NCBI GenBank assembly: GCA_964390005.1
Contig: CAYMGM010000001.1
Location: 620,001 to 684,000, forward strand
Reading direction: 5' to 3'
DNA: 64,000 bases
Source of the DNA: CAYMGM01 sp964390005
GTDB taxonomy: Bacteria; Pseudomonadota; Alphaproteobacteria; UBA9219
The position numbers and the translations under genes were made by a program. Positions 17,191 through 26,453 of the stretch are shown in pieces. The notes below the pieces were generated by a model. It made no database searches and was not told the DNA's origin. It worked only from the letters and a program-made list of their open reading frames with translations. How positions within the stretch are numbered: position 1 is the first letter of the stretch; each line of letters opens with the position of its first letter.

Positions 17191-17931
17191 CTATTTCTTA
17201 TCCAACCCCAACACATGATCCATCGTGTAAAGGCCACGGGGGCGGCCTGCCGCGATCCATTTGGCCGCCGCAACGGCGCCATTAGCAAACACCAGCCGCG
17301 ACTGCACGTTATGAGACAGTTTGATCACCTCGTCGCGCCCATAAAAGGTCACTTGGTGATAACCAGGAATCGTCCCGCCGCGCTCGGCTGTAATTTCCGG
17401 CTTGATGGTGCCTTGGCTGCCGGTCACAACGTCTTCGGCCAGCGTCAGCGCTGTTCCCGATGGCGCATCTTTTTTCTGGTTATGATGGATTTCATGGATG
17501 TGCACGTCATAGCCGCGCCCAGTTACAAGACGCGCCGTCTCACGCACATTGTGACGGAAGATCCCCATCGAGACGCTTGTGTTCGTCGTATGAAGAAAAG
17601 GCATGCTTTGGCTCGCCTCATCGAAAAGGACTTTGTCTTCCGGCTTAAGCCCCGTCGTCCCGGAAACAAAGGGCTTTCCATAACGGCATGCGATAGCCAG
17701 AACATCCTGAAAAAGCGTTTGATGGGTGAAATCAAGAACGACATCCACATCATCGCTGGCAAAAACATCTTCGATCTTTTGAACAAAGCGAAGGCCTGGC
17801 ACCGGCTCGATCTGTTTGGACCGCGGCTGCACCGCGCAGGTCACAACCACGTTATCTTCAGCTTGCGCCGCTGCCGCAATCGCCGCACCCATGCGGCCAT
17901 AGCCCACAAGACCTAATCGAATAAGAGACAT
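17191..17931 (-). CDS. dapB: 4-hydroxy-tetrahydrodipicolinate reductase
   Basis: NAD(P)H-dependent step of lysine and meso-diaminopimelate synthesis. 246 residues. N-terminal nucleotide motif GLVGYGRMGAAI; active-site segment EIHHNQKKDAPSGTAL; SGTTGLKPED in between. The ATG at 17931 has a GAGG site; the longer frame to 17964 lacks one. No other dap gene is nearby. Confidence 0.96.
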   Translation of the reverse strand: MSLIRLGLVGYGRMGAAIAAAAQAEDNVVVTCAVQPRSKQIEPVPGLRFVQKIEDVFASDDVDVVLDFTHQTLFQDVLAIACRYGKPFVSGTTGLKPEDKVLFDEASQSMPFLHTTNTSVSMGIFRHNVRETARLVTGRGYDVHIHEIHHNQKKDAPSGTALTLAEDVVTGSQGTIKPEITAERGGTIPGYHQVTFYGRDEVIKLSHNVQSRLVFANGAVAAAKWIAAGRPRGLYTMDHVLGLDKK

Positions 17932-17998
17932 AAGACCTCCCCTTAAAAAGAATGAAGAGATCAAAGCCTAGCAGAAAGACGCCGCCTGACAACTTTTC

Positions 17999-20900
17999 TT
18001 ATTTCTTCTCAGCCTCGGGCGGCGCGTCATTTTCGCCAAAGAACAAATTGCGAATAAAACCCGGCGTCAGCAGCGAAACAGGGTTAACGCCAATCGACGG
18101 ATCGTCTAACGATCCCGTCAGACTGTACGAAGCCGCCAAAACCCCCTGCCCTTCGCCGCCCGTAATCACATCGCCCAGCATAGGAATAGAGCCCAAAATG
18201 CTATTGATAAAGCTAAAAGGCACCAACGTCCCATGCAGATTGGCCTCACTCGAATCCAGATCCAGATGCCCGGCGACATTCAAGCCATAAGCCGATCCCG
18301 CCATACGCACCTGCTGAAGATCCAGATCGTCGCCACGCCAGACAAAGTCGCCGCGCATCGACGAAAAGGACGTATCGCCCGTAATCAGATCGGCAAAACC
18401 AAAAGGCGAGGCCGCGCTGACAAGCCGGACCAAAACAGGCAGGCCCGATACCTTGAAAGCGCCAATTTTGATACGCCCAACGATCTTGTGTAAATCGTCC
18501 GGCGCGCTTTCACCCGTAATCTGGACGGGGCCACCCGTAATCGTATCGGTCAGGCCAAAGCCTTTAAGCATGCCGCCGAAATTATCCGTCGTCAGCGAAA
18601 AATGCCGCTTGCCGTCTTGATCGTTCAGCGTGATAGCGACGGGTTGAACCCCATCGGCCATCGCATGAACATCCAGCAAAACCCACCCAACACTGTCTTG
18701 AACGGCATGCCCGTTCAAATGGGTCAGAAAGCCATTGGGCGCTGTAAGAACCTTGTCCAAACGGAAAGTGTAATCGCGCGGCTGCTTTTCTTTTTTCGGT
18801 GGTTTGGGCGCGGCTTCTTTGGCCTTCTTCGCCTTTTCATCCTGGGCGACAGGATCGCCGCTGATATCCAGCATGGGCCCTTCCAAACTGACGCGCATCG
18901 CGCCGCCCGGCACCAAAGACGGCGTCATATGAAGCGAGACATTCGTCTTGCCCACGATAAGCGGCTGAAGATCCAAAGACACCAGATGCCCGTCGTCATT
19001 CAACGAAAAGGTTCCCTTGGCCTTTAACTGCGGCGCTTCGATATTCGTCAGTTTGACATAGGTGTTTTTGCCTTTTTGCAGCGTGGCCGAAAGCGTCGCC
19101 GACCCTGGCTCGCCCGATTTTTTCTTCCAGTTCAGACCATCCAAATCCAGCGCCGCGTTTTTCATATCGACGTCGGCATTGATCTGCGTTTTCTTTTTAT
19201 CGTTGGCGCTGTAATGCAGCAAAACCGCCGCCGTCCCCTTCATATAGGGTGTTGGATCAAGCCCCAGATCCTTCAGCTGCGCCTCTGAGACCGTGCCGGT
19301 GATTTGGGCTTGATTGCGCGGCTTGGATGGCGTCTCGGCCCCAAAGCGGCCTTGCCAAGCCAGTTGCAAAGGAACGCCGTTCAACCGCAGCGGCCCTTTC
19401 AGGCCATAGCCATCTTTGGTGACCTCAAGCGCCAGATCGCCGTCTGAAAGCGCAAGTCCAGGGATCAGCTTGGCAGCGCCAAAGCCCTTTAGATCGGCGT
19501 TGGCTTTGACGTCAACGTCGCGCAAAGCCAACGACGCCAAAAGCGGAAAGCGCAGTTGCAGCCCGCCATCGACGCGGCCCTGCGTATCATTGGGATCAAG
19601 ACCAATTTCCTTGGCATAGCCCAGCGGCGGCGCATCAAGAAGGCGCAAAACATCCGGCACCGGCCCCGTCAGCTTCAACGGAATATCGATCATCTGAATA
19701 TTCTTCTGGAAATCCGTCATACTGATCGTAAAGGGCTGAATCCGAATATTGCCGATACCGCCTGCGGTCAAATGGACATCCATGCGATCAAGATCCAGCG
19801 TTGCTTCGGCGTTCGCACCTTCGACCGGCGGCATCCCCGGCATGTAAGAAATCACCCCGCCACTTGCAAACACCTTACCAGCGACCGAATCCAAAACGAC
19901 GTTATCAGGCGCGGCCCAAGGCAAGCGCCCCTTCACCGTCACGGTACCTTGCGAAAAAACGCCCTTATGCATGTTTTCAACAATCCAGACACGCGCATTG
20001 GGCACGGCCTGTTTCGGCCAAACCGTGGCAAAGGCATCCATCGGCAAAGACGCCAACTGAACCGTCGCCTCAAAAGACGTATCCAGCGGCGCGGCTGTGC
20101 CTGGTGGCAAGGGCTGTGCTTGGGCCTTCAACGACAGATGCGGGCCGTTAAAATCGACCGCGACGCTGGCCACGCTGACATGACGCGCGGAGGCATCGGC
20201 TTCAAGGGCCAGCGTGGCGTTTTTGACAGACCGCGGCTCTTCCCATAAATCAGGCAATGTCAAAACGCCGCTCTCGGCCTTCAAGTTCAGTTGAACGGTG
20301 GACAGGCGTAGATCTTTGTCAAAGACAGCCTCGCCTTGCCCTGTGAGCGGCAAATCGATCCCTTTGATCGCTGCGCCCGGAAGAATGCCCGTCAAAAAAC
20401 GCGCGGGCGACAGATGGGTCAAGTGAACGCCAAGATGGTGGCTCTGCTTTTCGTACGAATACAGATAGGACAGCTGCAATGGCATCGTTTTGGTATCTGC
20501 CGCATCGCGGATCGTCAGATTGGCGACCAACGACTTGCCTTGATGCGTTAGCGAAGCCTCGGGTAAATCGAATGCCAAATCCGTCTGCGCCCTCTCGTCA
20601 TGAATCACGACATGCACATTGCGAAGAGCGATATCGTGCGTCAGATTTTTGTGCGTCAGCTCATCCAAAATCGACCGAAGTGATTCGGCTTCGACCGCTG
20701 ATGAGACCTCTTGGCTTGGGCTTGAGGTCTCGCTTGAGGGTGTCTCGTCGGACCAAAGCGCGATGTGGCCGTTGACGTCACGACGCAAGCGTACCGTCAC
20801 ATCGTTCATGACAAAAGCCGATGGAATGAAGCGCCCGCGCAGCAGATTCAAAACGCCGACACGCGCGTTGATCTGACCGATCGTCGCGATGCGCGCGCCG

Positions 20901-21157
20901 CTTTGCGTCTTGATCTCGACGTTTGAACTTTCCAAAACGATCGCGTGCGCTTCGTTGTTCCAAGCCAAAACACTTTGCGGAACATAAGCTTTTACGTCAT
21001 TTCCGAGAGTCTCGATCGAACTTGCGATCAGCGGCGAGAAGTCCGTCGATGCGAACGGGCGCGCAAAGACCAGCCACAGCGCGAGAAGAAAAAAGATCGC
21101 GACCGCAGCGAATGTCGCGGCGATCACATCGAACAACAGGCGATAAGTGCGTCTCAT
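17999..21157 (-). CDS. AsmA/YhdP-like (DUF3971) inner-membrane-anchored protein
   Basis: 1,052 residues with one N-terminal membrane helix (VIAATFAAVAIFFLLALWLV, about 11-32) followed by a very long beta-rich periplasmic region with a Lys-rich stretch near residue 780 (KAKKAKEAAPKPPKKEK). This layout and the C-terminal segment (AGSAYGLNVAGHLDLDSSEA, GTLVPFSFINSILGSIPMLG) match AsmA-like/YhdP proteins, thought to bridge the envelope and move phospholipid to the outer membrane. The ATG at 21157 with GAAGGG upstream is preferred over an upstream TTG at 21178. Confidence 0.85.
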   Translation of the reverse strand: MRRTYRLLFDVIAATFAAVAIFFLLALWLVFARPFASTDFSPLIASSIETLGNDVKAYVPQSVLAWNNEAHAIVLESSNVEIKTQSGARIATIGQINARVGVLNLLRGRFIPSAFVMNDVTVRLRRDVNGHIALWSDETPSSETSSPSQEVSSAVEAESLRSILDELTHKNLTHDIALRNVHVVIHDERAQTDLAFDLPEASLTHQGKSLVANLTIRDAADTKTMPLQLSYLYSYEKQSHHLGVHLTHLSPARFLTGILPGAAIKGIDLPLTGQGEAVFDKDLRLSTVQLNLKAESGVLTLPDLWEEPRSVKNATLALEADASARHVSVASVAVDFNGPHLSLKAQAQPLPPGTAAPLDTSFEATVQLASLPMDAFATVWPKQAVPNARVWIVENMHKGVFSQGTVTVKGRLPWAAPDNVVLDSVAGKVFASGGVISYMPGMPPVEGANAEATLDLDRMDVHLTAGGIGNIRIQPFTISMTDFQKNIQMIDIPLKLTGPVPDVLRLLDAPPLGYAKEIGLDPNDTQGRVDGGLQLRFPLLASLALRDVDVKANADLKGFGAAKLIPGLALSDGDLALEVTKDGYGLKGPLRLNGVPLQLAWQGRFGAETPSKPRNQAQITGTVSEAQLKDLGLDPTPYMKGTAAVLLHYSANDKKKTQINADVDMKNAALDLDGLNWKKKSGEPGSATLSATLQKGKNTYVKLTNIEAPQLKAKGTFSLNDDGHLVSLDLQPLIVGKTNVSLHMTPSLVPGGAMRVSLEGPMLDISGDPVAQDEKAKKAKEAAPKPPKKEKQPRDYTFRLDKVLTAPNGFLTHLNGHAVQDSVGWVLLDVHAMADGVQPVAITLNDQDGKRHFSLTTDNFGGMLKGFGLTDTITGGPVQITGESAPDDLHKIVGRIKIGAFKVSGLPVLVRLVSAASPFGFADLITGDTSFSSMRGDFVWRGDDLDLQQVRMAGSAYGLNVAGHLDLDSSEANLHGTLVPFSFINSILGSIPMLGDVITGGEGQGVLAASYSLTGSLDDPSIGVNPVSLLTPGFIRNLFFGENDAPPEAEKK

Positions 21158-21320
21158 GTACCCTTCGTTTCGTTCCAAAAGTGCGACCTTGCGCTTGTCA
21201 CAAATTGAGCTTTTTAGGTCGCACTCGCAAACTGATTATGAAATGTTTCTTGACAAGAAGGCCATACTCGTTTTGCTTGTCACTATCAACTCTACTCTAG
21301 TTAGCCACAAGGAGGTCACC

Positions 21321-21560
21321 ATGGCTGCAGTTGTAAAGAAGCCCGCCGCGAAGAAGCCGGCGGCGAAGAAAGCCGTTGCCAAGAAGACGGCGGTAAAGAA
21401 GACGGCCGCGAAGAAGCCCGCCGCCAAGAAGACGGCTGCCAAGAAGCCCGTCGCGAAGAAGGCCGTTGCTAAAAAGACGGTTGCGAAGAAGACGGTTGCT
21501 AAAAAGCCCGCCGCCAAAAAGACGGTTGCGAAAAAAGCCCCCGCCAAAAAGAAAGCCTAA
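21321..21560 (+). CDS. Histone H1-like Lys/Ala/Pro-rich protein
   Basis: 79 residues, nearly all of it 14 tandem pentads of the form KK-[PTA]-[AV]-[AV] ending in KKKA. This resembles the C-terminal tail of eukaryotic H1 and bacterial H1-like nucleoid proteins, so DNA binding and compaction is the likely role. A strong AAGGAGG site lies 6 bases before the ATG. The gene is monocistronic, divergent from the AsmA-like gene and followed by two hairpins. A TTGACA lies at 21250-21255, but no matching -10 is evident. Confidence 0.85.
   Translation: MAAVVKKPAAKKPAAKKAVAKKTAVKKTAAKKPAAKKTAAKKPVAKKAVAKKTVAKKTVAKKPAAKKTVAKKAPAKKKA
21321..21560 (+). repeat. 15-bp tandem repeat encoding KKxxA pentads
   Basis: About 14 imperfect 15-bp units cover almost the whole histone-like gene. 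Such arrays are prone to length change by slippage. Confidence 0.8.
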
Positions 21561-21573
21561 TCCAGGCTTTTTT
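21552..21573 (+). terminator. Weak terminator hairpin after the H1-like gene
   Basis: aaagcct (21552-21558) pairs with aggcttt (21564-21570), and the T-run extends to 21573. It overlaps the stop codon. Confidence 0.5.
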
Positions 21574-21581
21574 CCCAAAAG

Positions 21582-21615
21582 GCCGACAGTGCCTAGGTGC
21601 TGTCGGCTTTTATTT
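21582..21615 (+). terminator. Second terminator hairpin after the H1-like gene
   Basis: gccgacag (21582-21589) pairs with ctgtcggc (21600-21607), followed by a T-rich stretch. Confidence 0.6.
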
Positions 21616-21716
21616 TGACCTTTTTTTTAAACAAGCTTTCCCCTTCCAAAACGATTTATCCGCCCCTTTTTCCGTGCTATGACGACCGCAGAAAGATCTA
21701 AAAAGGGGCTGACAGG

Positions 21717-22679
21717 ATGACATCCATCGAAGAACCGACTGACGCGCTGTTAGAACGCGCGGCGCGCTGGCTGGTCCAAGGGCGCCTGGTCGCCTTCCCC
21801 ACTGAAACCGTTTACGGCCTGGGCGGCGATGCCCGCAACGACCGCGCCATCGCAGCCATTTATGGCGCCAAAGGCCGCCCCCAGTTCAACCCGCTGATCA
21901 TCCATGTGGACACGCCCGATAAATTGCCCGCGCTTGTCACCATGACCGATGTCGCCTGGAAGGCCGCCCACGCTTTTTGTCCGGGGCCGCTGACGCTTGT
22001 CTTACCGCGTGCCGCCACCTGCCCCGTCTCTCTTTTGGCCAGCGCAGGCCTGCCGTCACTGGCCGTACGCATCCCCTCGCACCCCATTGCCACGCGCCTT
22101 TTGGCTTTGGCCGCTATTCCCATTGCCGCCCCCAGCGCTAACGCCTCGGGCAAGCTCAGCCCCACCAGCGCCGCCCACGTCATTGAATCTTTAGGCGGCA
22201 ATGTCGATCTTGTGATCGACGGCGGCGAGACAAATGTCGGCGTCGAATCCACCGTTCTTGACCTGACAACGGATCGCCCGACGATCCTGCGCCACGGCGG
22301 CACGCCCAAAGAACAACTGGAAGCCGTCCTAGGCCCCGTCATCGAAGCGCTGCATGATGATGCCGCCCCCAAAAGCCCGGGCATGCTAACCAGCCATTAT
22401 GCGCCGGGACGCTTGGTGCGCTTAAACGTCACGCAGGCCACGCCGCGCGAAGCTTTTCTGACCTTTGGCGATGAAAGCCACCTGACGGGCGGCGCGTGCC
22501 ATTTAAACCTAAGCCCCACAGGCGATCTACAGGAAGCCGCCGCGCATCTGTTTGCCATGCTGCGCCGCCTTGACGATCCGCGCTATAGCGGCATCGCCGT
22601 CGCCCCCATTCCGATGACCGGCCTTGGCGCGGCCATCAATGACCGGCTCAGCCGCGCTGCCGCGCCGCGCGAGGCCTGA
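21717..22679 (+). CDS. tsaC: Threonylcarbamoyl-AMP synthase, long Sua5 form
   Basis: Makes threonylcarbamoyl-AMP from Thr, bicarbonate and ATP for t6A37 of ANN-decoding tRNAs. 320 residues: the YrdC domain (1-205) shows VAFPTETVYGLGGDA, FNPLIIHV and AAPSANASGKLSPTSA. A C-terminal Sua5 domain (about 225-320) opens at SPGMLTSHYAPG. The stop codon abuts the convergent J-domain gene. Confidence 0.93.
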   Translation: MTSIEEPTDALLERAARWLVQGRLVAFPTETVYGLGGDARNDRAIAAIYGAKGRPQFNPLIIHVDTPDKLPALVTMTDVAWKAAHAFCPGPLTLVLPRAATCPVSLLASAGLPSLAVRIPSHPIATRLLALAAIPIAAPSANASGKLSPTSAAHVIESLGGNVDLVIDGGETNVGVESTVLDLTTDRPTILRHGGTPKEQLEAVLGPVIEALHDDAAPKSPGMLTSHYAPGRLVRLNVTQATPREAFLTFGDESHLTGGACHLNLSPTGDLQEAAAHLFAMLRRLDDPRYSGIAVAPIPMTGLGAAINDRLSRAAAPREA

Positions 22680-23351
22680 TTATTTTCGCCGCCAACGCGA
22701 CAGAACGTCATAAGCTTTCCGCACCTCGATAAACATCGAAGCCGAAGCGCTTGAACCTTGGGCTGTATCCGGGTGATATTTTTTGACCAGCTCACGAAAT
22801 CTTTTCTTGATGGCAGCTTCGCTTGCAAACGGGATGAGACCGAACAATCGCGAGGCTTGACGGACAGCCTCAGGAACAGAAACGTCGGGCGCTGCAGCAG
22901 AAAAGGGATCTGCGCCGCGCCTGTCATCGCCCGCAGGCTCTGCCGTGCCCCAGGCGGCCGCGCAAAGCTCTTGCAGGCGCGCGCGTAAAGGGGCGCTTTG
23001 GCCATTCCATCTATTGGGAAAATCTCGCTCCCACGCCGTTTCATCGCCGGACTGTGCGGCAAATAACTGCGCCTCTTGGCATTCGACCAGCTCTTTATAC
23101 TCGATGTATTCGATTTCTTTGCACAGAACGAAGGCTTCACGGACAGCCCCATCGCGCTCTTGCCCGATCAGCGATGTCAGATGGCGTTGATCGGCCTGAA
23201 ACCGCTCCCACGCCAGCACCTTGGCCTTTTGAAGGGATTTGTAATGATAGGCCGGGTCATAGACGTCTTGAAGCGCAGCGTCATAGCGTTGCCGCGCGTC
23301 ATGCAAGCGATAATCGCCCGCGCCCAAAGGGATATGCCGTTTTGTGCCCAT
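22680..23351 (-). CDS. Protein with C-terminal J domain
   Basis: 223 residues. The last ~55 residues form a J domain (ASRLFGLIPFASEAAIKKRF, then VKKYHPDTAQG with the HPD motif and a final helix), implying a DnaK cochaperone or recruitment role. The first 165 residues are charged, helical and Trp/Tyr-rich, with no recognised domain, and there is no Gly/Phe or zinc-finger region. So it is not DnaJ itself but a class C-type J protein; the client is unknown. Confidence 0.75.
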   Translation of the reverse strand: MGTKRHIPLGAGDYRLHDARQRYDAALQDVYDPAYHYKSLQKAKVLAWERFQADQRHLTSLIGQERDGAVREAFVLCKEIEYIEYKELVECQEAQLFAAQSGDETAWERDFPNRWNGQSAPLRARLQELCAAAWGTAEPAGDDRRGADPFSAAAPDVSVPEAVRQASRLFGLIPFASEAAIKKRFRELVKKYHPDTAQGSSASASMFIEVRKAYDVLSRWRRK

Positions 23352-23390
23352 GCCGCTCTTTTTACACGGCGGCCTTGAACAACAAAAGCC

Positions 23391-24368
23391 TTATGACAGA
23401 GAAAACATGTTTAAAGCCTGCTCATACAGGCTGCGTTTGCGGTCGTTTTGGGTATCGGAAGCACGCGCGCTATCGGCCTGTCCCAAAACATTTGTATCCA
23501 TCTGCGCTAAAAGCATCGCCGAGAACGATGTTGAAAAGCTCGTATTCGACAGCGCCGCTTGAACAGCCGCCGCCGAAGATGACGTAGCCGACGACGTGCC
23601 GCCCAGCATTTGCGCCGCCAGGGCGTTTTCAGAGGTATCGGCCTGTCCAGCGGCACCGGCAATGGAAGCCATGCGTTGTTGGCGGCTTGAGGCCTGCGCA
23701 AGGGCGGTTCCGGTCGTGTTGCTATCAAGCCCGTCGAACTTTTTGTCGAACATCGCATAGACTTGCTTCAGCGACCGCGCCTGGCCCGACTTGTCGTAAA
23801 AGACAGACGGATTCGACGAAGCCGCGGTCGGCAAAATGTCGGCGGCTTTGGCATTCGGATTCGTTTTCATCGTATTCAAAAAGTTCGCCGCGCCGCCCGC
23901 ACCCAAAAAGTGCGCCAGATAAAGCTCGGTTCCACCGATCGAGCCGCCGACTTTTTGCTCAAGCGACGTTTTATTGTCCTTGGTCAGCTCGGCCGCCATT
24001 TGCGACGATAAGGTCGGGTCGTTGCGCAGCGCCAAGATTTGTTTTTTTGTCGTCGTGTCGCTGACACGCGCTGTTCCGTCGGATCCGATCGAGATCTTGC
24101 TGGCCAAATCGCTGTAACCGTAATCGGCGCCATGCGCCTTCATCTCACGCAGCCATGTTTGCTCGACAAACTGATACAAGCCCGTGGCCGAGCTTCCTTG
24201 CGCCTTGGCGCTGGGGTTCAGACCGCTTTCTTGCTCGGCCTTTTGCAACAGATAGGAAAAACTGACCCCGGACTGCGCACTGGCCTTGGCAATCGCATTG
24301 GTCACGGCGCTGGACGATCCAGTGCCCTGATAAGAATAGCTATTGACCTGTGTTGCCGTGCTGAGCAT
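23391..24368 (-). CDS. Lytic transglycosylase (SLT)-like protein
   Basis: 325 residues. Residues 30-75 carry the SLT core: LLQKAEQESGLNPSAKAQGS with candidate catalytic Glu47, then SATGLYQFVEQTWL. Residues 130-200 are still domain-like (YLAHFLGAGGAANF), and the C-terminus is Ser/Ala-rich. There is no signal peptide, so export, if any, would use another route such as a secretion apparatus. The ATG at 24368 is preferred; a frame to 24422 starts with TTG. Peptidoglycan cleavage is inferred from the motif. Confidence 0.75.
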   Translation of the reverse strand: MLSTATQVNSYSYQGTGSSSAVTNAIAKASAQSGVSFSYLLQKAEQESGLNPSAKAQGSSATGLYQFVEQTWLREMKAHGADYGYSDLASKISIGSDGTARVSDTTTKKQILALRNDPTLSSQMAAELTKDNKTSLEQKVGGSIGGTELYLAHFLGAGGAANFLNTMKTNPNAKAADILPTAASSNPSVFYDKSGQARSLKQVYAMFDKKFDGLDSNTTGTALAQASSRQQRMASIAGAAGQADTSENALAAQMLGGTSSATSSSAAAVQAALSNTSFSTSFSAMLLAQMDTNVLGQADSARASDTQNDRKRSLYEQALNMFSLS

Positions 24369-24464
24369 CGCCGAAAGAGCCTGTTGTAAGCAAAAAAATA
24401 GCCTCTGCCATCTATTAAGCAATCAGCGTGCCAAACACAGCCCAACAGGCCCCAATTTCATTCT

Positions 24465-25853
24465 TTATTTGGGCAAACAACCAATAACGCGTTCTGGTCT
24501 TTGAATAATTTGCCGACGAAGAACAGGCGAGATTTGCTGGCGTAACGTTTCGTTTTCCCCCAGCAACCCACCGCTCATGGTGAAAGTTTCAGGATAAATG
24601 AGACGGGCCGCCTGACGCAGCCCCGTAACGGACAAAGCCGATTGTGTCGCCGCCAGATCAAAAGGATAATCTTGCCAGTCCTTTGCGCCAGCACAATTTG
24701 TCGGCCAGGCAAGCGACCAGCCATCGCCATGCTTTTCAGGTGAGAGCGAAAGCTTATTTAGGATATTCGCCATTCGCTTCGCCGGCAAAAACTTCTCTTT
24801 TTCAGTATCGGGCGCATCAAATGGTATTTCATCATAATAGGGATAACAACCAAGCTCGCGCGCGATTTTTCGAAGCACCCGATCATCCGCACGATGAAGA
24901 TATTCTTGCGGCGCTTCCAAGCTTCCATCGTCGGCCATGATACAGCCCTCAAGCATATGCTTCAGGACCTTAAACGACGGGCTCCGCGAGACGACGACAG
25001 GGCTCCATACGGGCTTGGCCTGCTCGTAATGATCCTGAACTTGAGCGCCGCCAAGCGTAAAAGCCAGCCCTTGCAGCGCGCCCGCCATCACACACATATT
25101 CACGGCTTCCAGAAAAAGCGGGCCAAAATCTCGATTGAATCGCAGCTCAAGCCTGCCCGGAGCCAAACGCATAAACCCCTCGCGCCCGGGATGAAGAATA
25201 AGCATGCCCGACGCACGCCCATCATCCAGCGTCGGCAAAGCGGCGCGCATCGTATAGGCAATGCCAGACAAGAGAGACAGCGTACGTTTTTTATGAATAA
25301 CGGCAGGATCAAAAAGATTGGCCCCTGTTTCATCGTGAAAACTATAGTTTAAATGCAGCGTAGCGCTATCCACTTCTTTCGCGCGGACGTTATAGGCTGT
25401 AAAAACATCCTTGAGTCCATCGCCAAAGGAACGCAATTTTTCAGGAAAGGCTAATAGAGGAATGGGTTTGGTCTTTAGCTCAAGAACTTGATTGCCATCA
25501 TAGTAACCATTGGGTCCCGTCTTGCCGAACAACGGAACAAGAAAATCTTTTCGCTGCGCCAGAATGTCAAACATCATCCATTCACGCGGACCAAAATCCG
25601 CTAAAGCTGTGTGACGCTGACGCCAAAAGGAGCGTTGTAAATCGGTCCGCGCCGAAACCGCTTTGTCCGCAGCCAAGGCAAGATTTTCATCCCTTACCTC
25701 CCGCCCACGATACCCCAGCGAAGTTTCCCAATCATATGTATCAAACTCCAACTCCGTCGCCAGGCGCACATCTCCAAGCCCAACCCGAACAAGGCGATCA
25801 TGCAATAATTGGTTTTCGTGCTTGATGGCCTGAAGAGCAGAAAAAGAACTCAT
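24465..25853 (-). CDS. Divergent glutamine-synthetase-fold protein of unknown function
   Basis: 462 residues. Several segments match the glutamine synthetase catalytic domain in the right order: LATELEFDTYD (Glu34, Glu36; first metal strand), NQVLELKTKP (Gln122, Glu125), TLHLNYSFHDETGANLFD (165-182, like the GS HxHxS..D..GxNLF loop), and RLELRFNRDFGPLFLEAVN (235-253, like the GS R-x-E-x-R..D..NPYL block) followed by MAGALQGL. The overall sequence is otherwise remote from GlnA. ATP-dependent ligase chemistry on a carboxylate is inferred; the substrate is unknown. It is the last gene before the atpC terminator region. Confidence 0.5.
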   Translation of the reverse strand: MSSFSALQAIKHENQLLHDRLVRVGLGDVRLATELEFDTYDWETSLGYRGREVRDENLALAADKAVSARTDLQRSFWRQRHTALADFGPREWMMFDILAQRKDFLVPLFGKTGPNGYYDGNQVLELKTKPIPLLAFPEKLRSFGDGLKDVFTAYNVRAKEVDSATLHLNYSFHDETGANLFDPAVIHKKRTLSLLSGIAYTMRAALPTLDDGRASGMLILHPGREGFMRLAPGRLELRFNRDFGPLFLEAVNMCVMAGALQGLAFTLGGAQVQDHYEQAKPVWSPVVVSRSPSFKVLKHMLEGCIMADDGSLEAPQEYLHRADDRVLRKIARELGCYPYYDEIPFDAPDTEKEKFLPAKRMANILNKLSLSPEKHGDGWSLAWPTNCAGAKDWQDYPFDLAATQSALSVTGLRQAARLIYPETFTMSGGLLGENETLRQQISPVLRRQIIQRPERVIGCLPK

Positions 25854-25953
25854 CGTTGAAACCGTCGTTTTTCAAAAAAGGGCATAAAATGAACGAGGCA
25901 GCGTAGCGGCCCCCTATCCTTTTTCGCAAGACAAGAAATTGGTTTCAAAAACG

Positions 25954-25979
25954 AAAAAGCCCCCTTGCGGGGGCTTTTT
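25954..25979 (-). terminator. Intrinsic terminator of atpGDC
   Basis: Perfect 11-bp stem aaaaagccccc/gggggcttttt (25954-25964 with 25969-25979), 4-base loop, just after the atpC stop. Confidence 0.9.
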
Positions 25980-26000
25980 AACCATGTTCTGCCTGCGCTT

Positions 26001-26411
26001 TTAGCCGCCAACAGCCAAAAGCTTGGCACGCGCCAAATCACGACGCTTTTCGATTTCATTGCGTTCGTCTTCGGTTTCAGACGCCATCAAATCTTCGTCG
26101 ATGGCTTTCAGCTCGGCGCTGATTTCAGGGCGCTTCAGGTCATCCAAAGACACCACGCTGTCCGCCAAGAGCGTGCAGCGCTGCCCCGAGACTTCGGCAA
26201 AGCCGCCCGAGACAAAATAACTGCCCGTCGGCTTTGTTTCGTCCCGTTCATAAACCTGAACCACACCGGCTTCGACCGCCGTGATCATGGGGGCATGTCC
26301 CGACAAAACGCCGTACAGCCCGCTTGATCCCGGAATCGTCACCATCACGACTTGCTTGTTGAAAGCCAGTTTTTCTGGTGAGGCCAGCTCGAATTGAATA
26401 AGGTTCGACAT
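26001..26411 (-). CDS. atpC: F1 ATP synthase epsilon subunit
   Basis: Central-stalk subunit that couples and inhibits F1. 136 residues: an N-terminal beta-sandwich (IQFELASPEKLAF, PGSSGLYGVLSGHAPMITAV) and a C-terminal two-helix segment (EDERNEIEKRRDLARAKLL). It follows atpD by 42 bases and ends the cluster. Confidence 0.95.
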   Translation of the reverse strand: MSNLIQFELASPEKLAFNKQVVMVTIPGSSGLYGVLSGHAPMITAVEAGVVQVYERDETKPTGSYFVSGGFAEVSGQRCTLLADSVVSLDDLKRPEISAELKAIDEDLMASETEDERNEIEKRRDLARAKLLAVGG

Positions 26412-26453
26412 ATCTTACTCGCTTTCGCGCGTTGAGAAGGTTGCACCGAAAGA

